Of a DNA stretch of 64,000 nt, positions 35,137 through 44,956 are shown piece by piece. The notes under the pieces were generated by a model. It was not told the origin of the DNA, searched no databases, and saw only the letters and a list, made by a program, of their open reading frames with translations. Positions within the stretch are counted from its first letter, which is position 1; each line of letters opens with the position of its first letter. The stretch is from Deltaproteobacteria bacterium (lineage in GTDB: Bacteria; Desulfobacterota; Binatia; HRBIN30; CADEER01): positions 62,001 to 126,000 of the forward strand of contig JAJCZJ010000048.1 of NCBI GenBank assembly GCA_029262455.1. Reading direction: 5' to 3'. The translations under genes and the position numbers were made by a program.

Positions 35137-36321
35137 TCAGCCGATCACACCCGCCAAACGCAAGCGTCCGCAGTCGTCAGCCGTCTTTCCAAGTTCCGCG
35201 AGAATCTCATCGGTGTGCTCGCCCAGCGTCGGCGCCGGGCGGTCGAGTTTGCTCGGCGTCACGTCGAAGCGCTCCGCCGGACGCGGTTGTCGCATCGCCC
35301 CGCCAACCGGATGCTCTTGTTCGTGGATCAAGTCATTGGCCATCACCTGCGGGTGCGCCATTAGCTCCGATCGACTCAGCACCGGAGCGCACGGGACGTC
35401 CTCAGTATCGAGGCGCAGCAGCCACTCCTGGCTGCTCTTCGTGCGCAGCACATCCTGCAGCATCGACAAACGCTCGCCAGCGTAAAGAACCCGGCCGGCG
35501 GCGGTTGCAAAGCGCTCGTCGTCCAACCAGTCCAACCGCTCGATCGCGCGACACAGTCCCCGCCACTCGCCGTCAGACACGGCCCCGGCCGTGATGTAGC
35601 CATCCGACGTTTCGAACACCAAATCTTGCGCAAAGCGCGAGCGCAATCCGCGGGCGCCCGCCCCGACCCAAGTTTGACTCGCCATTCCTTCCGGCCAGAG
35701 GAAGGCAATCGTCGCGTCGAGCATCGACAACCTCACATGCTGTCCGACGCCATCACGCTGGCGCGCAAACAACGCCGCCGTGATCGCCTGTGCGGCCGTC
35801 AAACCAGTGACTTTGTCCGGAACAATAAGGCGCATCATGCGCGGCCGACCGGAATCACGATCGGCCTGGATCGCCGCGAGGCCCGAGAGCGCCTGGACCA
35901 CGGGGTCATAGACACGCTTGCCAGCGTACGGACCCGTTTCGCCGAAACCGCTGATCGAGACGTAAATCAGAGTGCGGTTGATGGCACGCATTTCCTGCTC
36001 GCCAAAGCCCATACGTTCAATCGCGCCCGGACGAAAATTCTGCACGAAGACGTCGGCGTCGGCGATCAGGCCCCGCAGCACATCGGCACCATCATCACTC
36101 TTGAGGTCGATCGCAATCGAGCGTTTGTTGCGATTCACTGTGGCGAAGGTCGCCGACACACCGGATCGGCTCGCGCCCATGTGACGAACCAAGTCGCCGC
36201 TCCCAACGCGCTCGACCTTCACCACGTCAGCACCCTGATCGCCAAGAATCCTCGTCGCCAGCGGCCCCGATATCATCGTCGTCAAGTCAATGACCCGAAC
36301 TCCCTTCAACGGTCCCGACAT
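35137..36321 (-). CDS. CaiB/BaiF family III CoA-transferase
   Basis: This 394-residue enzyme moves CoA between carboxylic acids through an aspartyl-CoA thioester. The N-terminal GVRVIDLTTMISGP and GADVVKVE blocks are standard for the family. The catalytic Asp lies in YDPVVQALSG. GDGVGQHV-type and NFRPGAIE motifs are also present. It is divergent from the alpha/beta hydrolase. The acyl substrate is unknown; with nearby monooxygenase, amidohydrolase and P450 genes it may help activate a cyclic or branched acid. Confidence 0.88.
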   Translation of the reverse strand: MSGPLKGVRVIDLTTMISGPLATRILGDQGADVVKVERVGSGDLVRHMGASRSGVSATFATVNRNKRSIAIDLKSDDGADVLRGLIADADVFVQNFRPGAIERMGFGEQEMRAINRTLIYVSISGFGETGPYAGKRVYDPVVQALSGLAAIQADRDSGRPRMMRLIVPDKVTGLTAAQAITAALFARQRDGVGQHVRLSMLDATIAFLWPEGMASQTWVGAGARGLRSRFAQDLVFETSDGYITAGAVSDGEWRGLCRAIERLDWLDDERFATAAGRVLYAGERLSMLQDVLRTKSSQEWLLRLDTEDVPCAPVLSRSELMAHPQVMANDLIHEQEHPVGGAMRQPRPAERFDVTPSKLDRPAPTLGEHTDEILAELGKTADDCGRLRLAGVIG

Positions 36322-36428
36322 GCTATCTCAACCTCTCTTCTCTCGTCTGCTGCTACTGCGTTGTTCACCGCAGACGTACGCCGTACAGTGGACCCACACA
36401 AATGAAACAATTCTCAGACGGGGTACCG

Positions 36429-37370
36429 ATGACGACGATCTACAAACTTGTCGCGATCACAGTGCTGATCGCTAGCGCATCCGTCGGCTGCGGAAACGAT
36501 GACGACCAAGCCGTTTTCTCAAACGAGATCCGACTCGAGCAGGCTGACGTCGGCCCCTTTACATTCGATCTCAGGGTCGCCGGCCGGTCGAGCGGTACTC
36601 CCGTGATCTTACTGCACGGCTTTCCGGAAACATCCTACGAGTGGCGCGCCCAATTGCCCGCCCTCGCCGAAGAAGGCTACTTCGTCATCGCCCCCGACCA
36701 GCGGGGCTATTCCCCCGGAGCAAGCCCATCACGAATATCCGACTACGACCTCGCACTGCTGGCGGGGGATATCCTGGACATCGCTGACACGTACGGCGCC
36801 GAGACGTTTCATCTCGTCGGACATGATTGGGGTGCCATCGTCGCTTGGACGATCGCGGGGATCGCGCCTGATCGCGTCAGGACCGTCACCTCCCTGTCGA
36901 TTCCACACCCCGATGCTTTCGCGGCCGATTTCGCCGACACGACATCCTGTCAGTACACCGCTTCGGCGTACTTCGACCTCTTCGTTTCCGAAAACGCTGC
37001 CACTCTATTCCTCCAAAACGACGCAGCCTTCCTGCGTGGCATCTACAGTGACTTCGAAGACGATACCGTCTCCGAGTACGTCGCGGCATTCAGCGAAGGC
37101 GAGACAATGCAGACGGCGTTGTGGTGGTACAACGCAAACGTCGGGGCTCGTGACATCACCCCTCCCACTCTCGGTTCAATCAGTGTTCCGACCCTCTTCG
37201 TCTGGAGCGACGACGACGCGGTCATCTGTCGAGATACAGCGGAAAGGACCCAACAGTTCGTCGACGGGCCATACGAATTCGTTGTCCTCGAGGGAGTCGA
37301 TCACTGGATTCCGGAGAGAGCTCCCGACGAGATCAACAACCTCCTACTCGAACACTTCCGCAGGCACTAG
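36429..37370 (+). CDS. Alpha/beta hydrolase lipoprotein (dehalogenase/epoxide hydrolase-like)
   Basis: The 313-residue hydrolase is preceded by a lipobox-like signal (IASASVGC, Cys around 20), so it is likely an envelope lipoprotein. The fold motifs are LHGFPETS (oxyanion), GHDWGA with the nucleophile Asp, and a C-terminal GVDHWIPE His. An Asp nucleophile is typical of haloalkane dehalogenases and epoxide hydrolases. The ATG at 36429 has GGGG upstream; an earlier in-frame ATG at 36402 lacks a site. It precedes the Baeyer-Villiger monooxygenase by 33 bases, so they are probably one unit; ester or epoxide products could pass between them. Confidence 0.82.
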   Translation: MTTIYKLVAITVLIASASVGCGNDDDQAVFSNEIRLEQADVGPFTFDLRVAGRSSGTPVILLHGFPETSYEWRAQLPALAEEGYFVIAPDQRGYSPGASPSRISDYDLALLAGDILDIADTYGAETFHLVGHDWGAIVAWTIAGIAPDRVRTVTSLSIPHPDAFAADFADTTSCQYTASAYFDLFVSENAATLFLQNDAAFLRGIYSDFEDDTVSEYVAAFSEGETMQTALWWYNANVGARDITPPTLGSISVPTLFVWSDDDAVICRDTAERTQQFVDGPYEFVVLEGVDHWIPERAPDEINNLLLEHFRRH

Positions 37371-37403
37371 CACAGGAAGTCCGTTTCAGACTCACTCTCA
37401 GAA

Positions 37404-39344
37404 ATGAGACCGACAATCCCATCAGCTCAAGAGCCCGTCACTGACACCGACGAGGTTATCGCCGTCGCTCTGGAGAGCGCCAGCATTCCCACGTTGATGG
37501 TGGCGTTGCTCCACATCACCGGCGACGCCTCGATTCTCGACGGAAAGATTCGCCCCAAGGCGGCAATGCTGGGCGACGTACAAGGGCAACTCACACCGCA
37601 AGAGCGAGCGTCGGTACGGCAGCAAGCATTGACTGCGCTCACCGAGTACCGCGACCGCGGTTGCGCGCTTCCTCCGCAACCCGACGCAGATTTGATCCAT
37701 CGGATGATGAACTTTCAGGTCGGTCAAGAAGTTCCCGCCGAGTACGTCCCCATGATGATGGAGGAGATGGCGCTGGACGGAAGCGACGCGCGCGCCGACG
37801 ACTGGCGCGCCGACGAATCACTCGACAGCATACACGTCACGGTGATCGGCGCAGGAATGTCCGGCATTCTGTCGGCGATCCGCCTCGAGCAAGCGGGGAT
37901 TCCCTACACTGTCATCGAAAAGAACGAGGGAGTCGGCGGCACATGGTACGAAAACACCTACCCAGGATGTCGCGTCGACATCGCCAACCATTTCTACTGC
38001 TATTCCTTCGAGCCCAACCACGACTGGTCGGAGTTCTTCTCGCAGCAACCCGAGTTGCGCGAATACTTCGAGCGTTGCGTCGACAAGTACGGCGTTAGGG
38101 AACAGATCCGATTCGGCACCGAGGTCAAGGAGGCTCGCTTCGACCCGGCCTGTGGCGAGTGGGAGGTTCAGCTCGCCACGACGTCGACGACCGAATCACT
38201 GCGAACCAACGTGCTCATTAGCAGCGTCGGCCAGCTCAATCGACCGAAGATCCCAGACATCCCCGGCCTCGACACTTTTGGCGGCCCGCTATTTCACTCG
38301 GCGCAGTGGCAACACGAACACGACCTAACTGGCAAACGTGTCGCCGTCGTCGGCACCGGCGCCAGCGCCCTTCAGCTCGTGCCGGAAGTGGCCAAGACAG
38401 CGGGGAAGCTGTACGTGCTGCAACGCACGCCTGCGTGGATGTTTCCGAACCCCGCCTACCACCGCAAAGTCAGCGACGGAACAAAATGGCTGTTCAAGCA
38501 CGTTCCGTACTACGCCCGCTGGTATCGCTTCCTCCTGTTCTGGCCCGGCTCGGACGGCTTGCTGCCATCTCTGATCGTCGACCCTCAGTGGCCACAGCAG
38601 GAACGTTCGATCAACCAGGCGAACGAACAGACCAGACTGTTCTTCACCCAGTACATCCAGGAACAGCTTGGCGATCGCCCGGACCTGCTGCCCAAGGTCG
38701 TGCCGACGTATCCACCGTTCGGAAAGCGAATGCTCCAAGACAACGGGAACTGGCTCACCACCCTGACACGAGACAACGTCGAGCTGATCACCGACTCGAT
38801 CAAAGAGATTCAGCCGGGAGCCATCGTCTGCCACGCGGACGATACATCGGAGCAGCAGCGACTCGAAGTCGACGCCATCGTTTTCGCCACAGGGTTTCAC
38901 TCGAACAAGTTTCTCTGGCCCATGGAGATCATCGGCCGAAGTGGGCAGAAATTGAACGAACGATGGGGGGAGGAACCGCGAGCCTACCTGGGGATCACCG
39001 TCCCTGACTTTCCCAATCTGTTCTGCATCTACGGACCGGCGACCAACCTGGCCCACGCCGGCAGCATCATCTTCCATTCCGAGTGCCAGGTTCGCTACAT
39101 CATGGGTTGCATTCGAAGTCTGGTAGAGTCGAAGAAGCGTTCGATGGAATGCAAAACCGCAGTCCACGATGCATTCAATCAACGCCTCGACGAGGCCCTA
39201 GCCAAGACCGTATGGGCTCACCCCGGAGTCGACTCTTGGTACAAGAACAAGAACGGGCGCGTGACGACGACCTCCCCCTGGAGGTTGGTCGACTACTGGA
39301 ACTGGACTAGAACGCCTGACCTCAACGACTTCCACATGGAATGA
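37404..39344 (+). CDS. Baeyer-Villiger flavin monooxygenase (HapE-like)
   Basis: This is a FAD/NADPH monooxygenase of 646 residues that would turn ketones into esters. It has two Rossmann fingerprints (GAGMSG at 149-154 and GTGASA near 317), EKNEGVGGTW, and the BVMO signature F-G-G-P-L-F-H-S-A-Q-W (292-302, pattern FxGxxxHxxxW). The 140-residue N-terminal extension before the first fingerprint matches the 4-hydroxyacetophenone monooxygenase (HapE) type. The alpha/beta hydrolase just upstream could hydrolyse the ester product. Ketone substrate unknown. Confidence 0.9.
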   Translation: MRPTIPSAQEPVTDTDEVIAVALESASIPTLMVALLHITGDASILDGKIRPKAAMLGDVQGQLTPQERASVRQQALTALTEYRDRGCALPPQPDADLIHRMMNFQVGQEVPAEYVPMMMEEMALDGSDARADDWRADESLDSIHVTVIGAGMSGILSAIRLEQAGIPYTVIEKNEGVGGTWYENTYPGCRVDIANHFYCYSFEPNHDWSEFFSQQPELREYFERCVDKYGVREQIRFGTEVKEARFDPACGEWEVQLATTSTTESLRTNVLISSVGQLNRPKIPDIPGLDTFGGPLFHSAQWQHEHDLTGKRVAVVGTGASALQLVPEVAKTAGKLYVLQRTPAWMFPNPAYHRKVSDGTKWLFKHVPYYARWYRFLLFWPGSDGLLPSLIVDPQWPQQERSINQANEQTRLFFTQYIQEQLGDRPDLLPKVVPTYPPFGKRMLQDNGNWLTTLTRDNVELITDSIKEIQPGAIVCHADDTSEQQRLEVDAIVFATGFHSNKFLWPMEIIGRSGQKLNERWGEEPRAYLGITVPDFPNLFCIYGPATNLAHAGSIIFHSECQVRYIMGCIRSLVESKKRSMECKTAVHDAFNQRLDEALAKTVWAHPGVDSWYKNKNGRVTTTSPWRLVDYWNWTRTPDLNDFHME

Positions 39345-39389
39345 AGATCGGCGGAAAGTGACACGCCCGCAACCGAGGCGCGCCTTGAC

Positions 39390-40490
39390 TCAAGATCTGG
39401 GATACTCGATCCCGTAAACCCGCGACGCATTCTCGCAAGTTACCTTACGCATGACGGCCTCACCGTGTTGCGCCAGCGGAGACGCCGCCACCGCCTTACG
39501 CGATTCGGGCCATGTACTGTCCCCGTGCGGATAGTCCGACGCCCACATCACATTGTCGACCCCGATGCGTGGCAAAAGCTCCAGCCCAAGGGTCTCATCC
39601 TCGTAGGTCGTGTAGATCTGGCGCTTGAAGATCTCACTCGGCAGCATCGAGATCTTGTAGTCGGTAATCTTCGGACCGTACTTTTCGAGTTCGTGGTCCA
39701 GGCGCTCGATGATGTACGGAATCCACCCGAGGCCGGCCTCACCCATGACGAACTTCACCCGCGGCCGCTTTTCGAGAATTCCCGAGAAGATCATGCCTGC
39801 CAATGTCTCGTCGAGTTGCATCGGGACCACCGCCACAAACGCAGGAGACCGCCAAGAGCCAGGCTTCATTTTGATACTGTGAGTCCCACCGGTTAGATGC
39901 ACATGAATCGGCAGCCCGACCTCTTCGGCAGCATCCCAAAACGAGGCCCAGGAATCCTCGAATATCGGCTCTCCCTTGCCAATGGTGTCGCTGAGGATCG
40001 CGCCCTTGTGGCCCATCTTGGCACAGCGCAGCAGCTCATCACGCGCCACCTCCACGTCGTGCGACGGCAAATCGGGCAGGAGAACGAGCCGCTCCGGAGC
40101 AGACTTCTGAAACTCCGCTGCCCAGTCGTTGTACGCCACCGCACACTGCGCGTGCAGCTCCGGGTCTGCAATACGAAGTTGCGTCGTCGTCGGCCCGTAG
40201 ATCACCTGCGCCAAAACTCCGTCCTCGTCCATGTCCGCCAAACGTGTATCGGGCTGCCCAGGACGGAGGCCGTGTTGGCGTGTCTCGATCAGCCCGGCCG
40301 GTTTGCGACCGCTCGGCGCTAACTTCTTTCCGTCCACGATCCACCACGGACCATCGTCTGTCGTCTCAACACGCGGCCCCCGATCGCGCCATTCCTTAGG
40401 CAACCGGCTCTCCCACGTATCGGTCGGCATGGCGTGAATGTCCATGTGATCATCGGCGGAAATGAGGACCTGATCTTTCGGCAGTGTCAT
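39390..40490 (-). CDS. Amidohydrolase 2 family metal-dependent hydrolase
   Basis: The 366-residue TIM-barrel enzyme opens with ISADDHMDIHAM, has a His in LPIHVHLTGG (metal site) and ends with MWASDYPHGDSTWPES, the typical catalytic Asp region. It is downstream of the P450 gene with 19 bases between, and has a GGAG site before its ATG. It belongs to the same superfamily as the enzyme at 21038 but is divergent from it. Likely role: hydrolysis or decarboxylation of a ring-cleavage or oxidised intermediate made by the P450. Confidence 0.84.
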   Translation of the reverse strand: MTLPKDQVLISADDHMDIHAMPTDTWESRLPKEWRDRGPRVETTDDGPWWIVDGKKLAPSGRKPAGLIETRQHGLRPGQPDTRLADMDEDGVLAQVIYGPTTTQLRIADPELHAQCAVAYNDWAAEFQKSAPERLVLLPDLPSHDVEVARDELLRCAKMGHKGAILSDTIGKGEPIFEDSWASFWDAAEEVGLPIHVHLTGGTHSIKMKPGSWRSPAFVAVVPMQLDETLAGMIFSGILEKRPRVKFVMGEAGLGWIPYIIERLDHELEKYGPKITDYKISMLPSEIFKRQIYTTYEDETLGLELLPRIGVDNVMWASDYPHGDSTWPESRKAVAASPLAQHGEAVMRKVTCENASRVYGIEYPRS

Positions 40491-40509
40491 ATCGTCTCCT
40501 TCACTCGAG

Positions 40510-41787
40510 TCAGGCGGCTAGCTCAAGGTGAAAATGCTTCAGGCCCCGAACTAAATTCGAGTCCACGTATTCCAGCACTTTTTCTTGCCGGCGCAACTTT
40601 GGCAGTTCATCAAGCAAGGCCTCAAGCACACACACAGCCTCGAGGCGTGCCAGGGACGCGCCCAGACAAAAATGGACCCCAAACCCAAAGGCAACATGCC
40701 CCTGGGTGTTACGCATCACATCAAACTCCTCGCCACGAGGCCATTGGCGCTCATCCCGATTCGCGGATCCAAGCAAGCCACATACGATATCGTTCTCTGC
40801 AATCGCCTGACCGTGAATCTCCGTCGCCTTTCGAGCTCGCCGAAACAACAACTGGATCGGCGACTCGAAGCGCAGAACCTCCTCGACCAAATTCGGGATC
40901 AGGCTTCGATCCTTGCGAACCCGATCGAGCTGGTCCGGGTGCTCGAGCAGCAGTCGCACGGCATGCCCGATCAGATTGGTGGTCGTTTCGTTGCCAGCCA
41001 CTAGAATGATCAGGACAAAAACCACCAGCTCCATTGGTCGCAATCCACCATCTTCGCTGGCCGCGTCGACCAAGATGCTGACCAAGTCGCCTTTGGGCTC
41101 GGCTCGGCGACGCTCCGCGATCTCACCAAAGTAGGTAGCGAACTCGCGAATGGTTTCGACAACTCCGCTCTTGATGAAGCCATCCTTGCGCCGAGAACCC
41201 GTGATGCCGGCAATCAAATCGTCCGACCAACGCTTGAAATCGGCGCGGCGCTCCGGCTCGACACCAAGCATCTCGGAAACGATGATCACCGGGACCGGCA
41301 CGGCCAGATCCGTGATTAGGTCAAAGCCGTCCCCCCGTCGGACCGTGGCCATGCAATCTTCCACTAACTCACGCACTCGCGGCTCCCAGGCAGAGACGCG
41401 ACGCGGCGTAAATCCACGGTTTACGATACTACGCAGCACCTCGTGCTGGGGTGGATCGGAAACGATTAAGTTCCTACTGCGACTCATCTCCTCGACCGGG
41501 AAAGGCATTGCATCGGCGAGCGCCATCATGTTCTCGAGAGCCTTCGGATCGACGCTCGGGTCCATCATTGCGCGCGAATCCACACCCATCATGACGGTGC
41601 TCATCGCGTCGGATGAGAAAAGATCTGTGTTCTTCAGAACATAAAGAACGTCGTCGTAACGCGAAACCACCCAGGCGCCCGGATCGGCCGCCCAACAAAC
41701 CGGAGCTTCATCGCGAAGGGTTTTGTAAACCGGAAACGGATTCGTCCGGTTCGCCTCGTCAAAGGGGCTGTACACAATCTCGCTCAT
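40510..41787 (-). CDS. Cytochrome P450
   Basis: A bacterial class I P450 of 425 residues. The I-helix motif AGNETT, the ExxR motif EEVLRFES, and the haem ligand Cys374 in FGFGVHFCLGAS are all present. It is a soluble monooxygenase needing ferredoxin and reductase partners; none is adjacent, so partners must come from elsewhere (the 61054 ferredoxin is unlikely to be dedicated). Its ATG overlaps the TetR stop (ATGA), with a strong GGAGGGGGG. Substrate is probably a lipid or terpenoid-like acid or alcohol, as inferred from its neighbours. Confidence 0.93.
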   Translation of the reverse strand: MSEIVYSPFDEANRTNPFPVYKTLRDEAPVCWAADPGAWVVSRYDDVLYVLKNTDLFSSDAMSTVMMGVDSRAMMDPSVDPKALENMMALADAMPFPVEEMSRSRNLIVSDPPQHEVLRSIVNRGFTPRRVSAWEPRVRELVEDCMATVRRGDGFDLITDLAVPVPVIIVSEMLGVEPERRADFKRWSDDLIAGITGSRRKDGFIKSGVVETIREFATYFGEIAERRRAEPKGDLVSILVDAASEDGGLRPMELVVFVLIILVAGNETTTNLIGHAVRLLLEHPDQLDRVRKDRSLIPNLVEEVLRFESPIQLLFRRARKATEIHGQAIAENDIVCGLLGSANRDERQWPRGEEFDVMRNTQGHVAFGFGVHFCLGASLARLEAVCVLEALLDELPKLRRQEKVLEYVDSNLVRGLKHFHLELAA

Positions 41788-42452
41788 GCCCCCCTCCCAC
41801 CTTCCTGCGTATCGTACCCTAGTAGGTGGTGAACGATTCGCAGCACATCGCGCTTGTGCGCATCAAGCTCGACCGGATCGAGGGGGTCAAATTGCATGGC
41901 CGGCATCAACGAACGCAACGCAGCTACGTAAAATACGGTCGACCCAACAACAGCGCTAATCACGTGAAATGGATCCGAACGCACCGGCCGCAAGACCCCC
42001 GTGCGTACGCCTTCGTCAAAAAGCTCACGCCCGCGAATCAGAAACTCAGTCCCGCGTTCCAACATCGGCGGCACCACCCCAGGGTCAGCACCGGCTGCTT
42101 CGCGCAGAAGAAAACGCGCCAAGGACGGACGCGCACCAACTGCTTCAACCCAAATCTCGATGCATTGATCGATACGCTGCGGCACCGGTCCTTCACCGAA
42201 GAGCACTTTGCCCATCCGGTCTAGGAGGTCGCTGAAGACATCGGCGACGACCGCATCGTAGAGAGTCTGCTTATCCTTAAAGTGATAGAACAGCGCGGCC
42301 CGACGAACACCAACTTCCTCTGCCACGTCATCGAGCCGGCTCGCCGCGAATCCCTTTGCTGCAAAGAGCCGTTCGGCCGATTCCAGGATTCGACCTCGAG
42401 TCCGATCGCCCTTACTTTCGCGGGGTACTTCTTCACTGACTTCAGGTTCCAT
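41784..42452 (-). CDS. TetR-family transcriptional regulator
   Basis: The 222-residue repressor has an N-terminal helix-turn-helix domain (RGRILESAERLFAAKGFAAS, then VGVRRAALFYHFKDKQTLY) and a divergent ligand-binding C-terminal half. It is the first gene of the P450-amidohydrolase operon and is divergent from the TonB receptor. No Shine-Dalgarno is seen before the ATG at 42452 and the promoter predicts an almost leaderless mRNA. It probably represses both its own operon and the receptor until the substrate binds. Confidence 0.9.
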   Translation of the reverse strand: MEPEVSEEVPRESKGDRTRGRILESAERLFAAKGFAASRLDDVAEEVGVRRAALFYHFKDKQTLYDAVVADVFSDLLDRMGKVLFGEGPVPQRIDQCIEIWVEAVGARPSLARFLLREAAGADPGVVPPMLERGTEFLIRGRELFDEGVRTGVLRPVRSDPFHVISAVVGSTVFYVAALRSLMPAMQFDPLDPVELDAHKRDVLRIVHHLLGYDTQEGGRGA

Positions 42453-42464
42453 GATCGAAATGAT

Positions 42465-42493
42465 TTTTTACTGACGCGCAAGTAGAAAGTCAA
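42465..42493 (-). promoter_or_regulatory. Sigma70-type promoter of the TetR-P450 operon
   Basis: Reading the minus strand, TTGACT (42493-42488) and TAAAAA (42470-42465) are spaced by exactly 17 bases, a good -35/-10 pair. The expected transcript start is about 6-7 bases from the ATG at 42452, and no ribosome site fits in that space, so translation may be leaderless. Confidence 0.65.
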
Positions 42494-42524
42494 CTTCGAG
42501 AAACGGTGCCTTGGAATTGACTTT
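42486..42524. promoter_or_regulatory. Inverted repeat AAAGTCAA / TTGACTTT in TetR-TonB receptor intergenic region
   Basis: Perfect 8-bp arms at 42486-42493 and 42517-42524, separated by 23 bases, lie between the divergent TetR and receptor genes. The left arm contains the -35 of the TetR promoter. This is a candidate TetR operator or a matching pair of -35 elements. The centre-to-centre distance, about 31 bases, is long for a single TetR dimer site. Confidence 0.5.
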
Positions 42525-42565
42525 GGTCCGACCGAGCAGGCAGGGTCGCGGTTCGGAGGGGGAAA

Positions 42566-44944
42566 ATGAACCGTAAACAGGCCCTTGTGCTGGCCATGGC
42601 GGTGTCATGTGCCGCACCAGCCTGGTCCCAGGATACGCCGAAGCCCGAAACGCTGCGTCGGGGCCGATCCGCGAAAATCGAGGAAATCGTAGTCCGAGCA
42701 CGCAAACGCGACGAGCTGCTCCAAGATACGCCTGTTTCCGTCACCGCGCTCAGCCCGGCAACGTTGAATAGCGAGGGGGTTACCCGGCTCGACGACATCC
42801 AAACTCTGATTCCGAACACCTTCTTTCAGGTCGGCCGCAGTAACCAAGACACGAATCTCCGCATGCGTGGCGTCGGTGCTGGCTCCAATGAGATCGCCTT
42901 CGACCCCGGGGTTGGAGTCTATGTCGACGGCGTCTTCCTACCGCGCGCGATCGGCGCCTTGGTCGAACTCTTCGACGTCGAACAGATCGACGTCCTGCGC
43001 GGTCCACAGGGAACCCTTTTCGGCAAGAATACGGTGGGCGGGGCGATCCTCGTGCGAACGGTCAAACCAAAGCCTGACTTCGAAGGATCCATCTCGCTCA
43101 ATTCCGGCTTCGTACGTGACTTCGAAGATCTCAACTCGGTCCGCGTTCGAGCCATGCTCAACATCCCAATCTACCGAGACAAGGTCTTGAGCCGCTTCTC
43201 GTTCATGTCGAAGAACAGCCAGGGCTACGTTGCAGACGCGTCACAAGGATCGGACAAGTCCAACACTGCATCCTACGCCTTCCTCGGGTCGATCCGACTC
43301 ATCCCAACCGAAGATCTGACAATCGACATCAGCGGCACCTATGGACGCGACCACAACAACGGTCGCGGCGGTCAGTGCGTCTTCTTCAACGAGAATGCGC
43401 TGCTCAAAGACCTCATCCCCGGATTCATCGAGGAGTGCAATCGATCGAGACCGCTGCAGATCGATACAAACTTCAACGGCATCAGCGATGTCGAAAGCAC
43501 CGGCGCGTGGGGTACGGCATTGCTCGACGTCGGGTCGGGTTCTTTGCTCCAAGATGTCTCGATCAAAGCCCTGGGCTCATGGCGGCGACAGCTCCCCCGT
43601 ATCCGCGAGGACCTCGACTCGACCAGGCTGCGCGTCATTGAGATCTCCAGCGTCGGAGGGGAACTGCAAGACGGAATCCCAGGCTTCCAACAGCAGATCA
43701 CCTCCGAGCTCCAGTTCAACGCCGGCGCGTGGAACGACCGAATCAAACTGGTGAGCGGAGCTTTCGGACAGTGGGAGACCGGTCGTTTCGAAGCGACGAC
43801 GACGGCCGGCGGAGGGACTCTGAGTGAGTCGACTTCCCGCACCTCTATCAGCAACTGGACTTGGGCCCTTTTCGGCCAGGGCACCGCCGACCTCACCGAC
43901 TGGTTCAGTCTGACCCTCGGCGGACGTTATACGCGCGACAAGAAGGGCCTATCCGCGTTCGTCCGCGACCGCCGCGAAGCAATCATCGACCCGGATCTGG
44001 AGGCCGCGGAGAGCGATACCTTCGAGCGCTGGACCGGCATGAGCAGCGCCGCGCTAAAAGCACCCGAATCAATCCTCGATCGGTTGCCATCGGTCGATCA
44101 CTTGATGGCGTACTACACATTCTCACAAGGTTTCCGCGGCGGCGGATTCAACGGCATTCTCGGGCAAGAAGGGCTCGAGGGGGAGCCCGATCGGCTCCCG
44201 GCGTTCCGTCAAGAGACTCTCGACAATCACGAGTTCGGCATCAAAACCACCCTTCTCGATGAGCGGCTGTCTCTCAACCTTGCTTATTTCTACGGTGAGT
44301 ACAGCGACGTTCAGGCCGTCACAGTGCGCGCCATCGAAGATCCCGGCTCACCAACCGGACTACGAATCGAGCGGATCACGCAGAACGCTGCCGAAGCCAC
44401 CGTGCAGGGAGCCGAACTCGAGTTCCAAGCAGTTCCGATCGAGGGACTAGCTTTGAACGGCAGCTTCGGCTGGATCGACGCAACCTACGACAGCTTCGAA
44501 GAAGCGTCGGACGAGTTGTTGTTCTGCACGCCGACCGAAAACGCACAAGGTCTTTGTCAACGTGACCGATCCGGAGAAGGGTTCGACCGCGTGCCTCGTC
44601 TCGAGGCTTCGCTATCGATCCAATACGAACAATCGATTGATCCGTACGGACCCGAGTGGCTCGACGGTGCCTTGATCCCGCGCTTCAGCTGGTCGTATCG
44701 AGACAGTTACCACCTGTTCTCGCGGCAAGTGGCTCCGCTGATTCAACACGGCTTTCACTTGCTCAACGCGCGGCTTACCTACGCCCTCAACCACGACACG
44801 ACCCAAGTAGCACTCTGGGGGCGCAACCTCACCGACGAACACTACTTCAACGAAGGCACGCCGATCCAATCATCCTTCGGGTCGGTCACAAGGTATTTCG
44901 CCGAGCCGCGAACGTTTGGAGTCGAAATCAGCCACCGCTTCTGA
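42566..44944 (+). CDS. TonB-dependent outer membrane receptor
   Basis: This is a 792-residue TonB receptor for uptake of a large or hydrophobic ligand. A signal peptide ends at AAPAWSQ. The IEEIVVRARKR segment is the TonB-box-like start, followed by a plug domain (VSVTALSPATL...DPGVGVYVDGV...IDVLRGPQGTLFGKNTVGGAI) and a C-terminal beta-barrel ending in Phe (FGVEISHRF). Such receptors with neighbouring catabolic enzymes often import steroid or aromatic compounds rather than siderophores. GGAGGGGG precedes the ATG. It is divergent from the TetR operon and probably co-regulated. Confidence 0.9.
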   Translation: MNRKQALVLAMAVSCAAPAWSQDTPKPETLRRGRSAKIEEIVVRARKRDELLQDTPVSVTALSPATLNSEGVTRLDDIQTLIPNTFFQVGRSNQDTNLRMRGVGAGSNEIAFDPGVGVYVDGVFLPRAIGALVELFDVEQIDVLRGPQGTLFGKNTVGGAILVRTVKPKPDFEGSISLNSGFVRDFEDLNSVRVRAMLNIPIYRDKVLSRFSFMSKNSQGYVADASQGSDKSNTASYAFLGSIRLIPTEDLTIDISGTYGRDHNNGRGGQCVFFNENALLKDLIPGFIEECNRSRPLQIDTNFNGISDVESTGAWGTALLDVGSGSLLQDVSIKALGSWRRQLPRIREDLDSTRLRVIEISSVGGELQDGIPGFQQQITSELQFNAGAWNDRIKLVSGAFGQWETGRFEATTTAGGGTLSESTSRTSISNWTWALFGQGTADLTDWFSLTLGGRYTRDKKGLSAFVRDRREAIIDPDLEAAESDTFERWTGMSSAALKAPESILDRLPSVDHLMAYYTFSQGFRGGGFNGILGQEGLEGEPDRLPAFRQETLDNHEFGIKTTLLDERLSLNLAYFYGEYSDVQAVTVRAIEDPGSPTGLRIERITQNAAEATVQGAELEFQAVPIEGLALNGSFGWIDATYDSFEEASDELLFCTPTENAQGLCQRDRSGEGFDRVPRLEASLSIQYEQSIDPYGPEWLDGALIPRFSWSYRDSYHLFSRQVAPLIQHGFHLLNARLTYALNHDTTQVALWGRNLTDEHYFNEGTPIQSSFGSVTRYFAEPRTFGVEISHRF

Positions 44945-44956
44945 TCGGCTCGGCAA

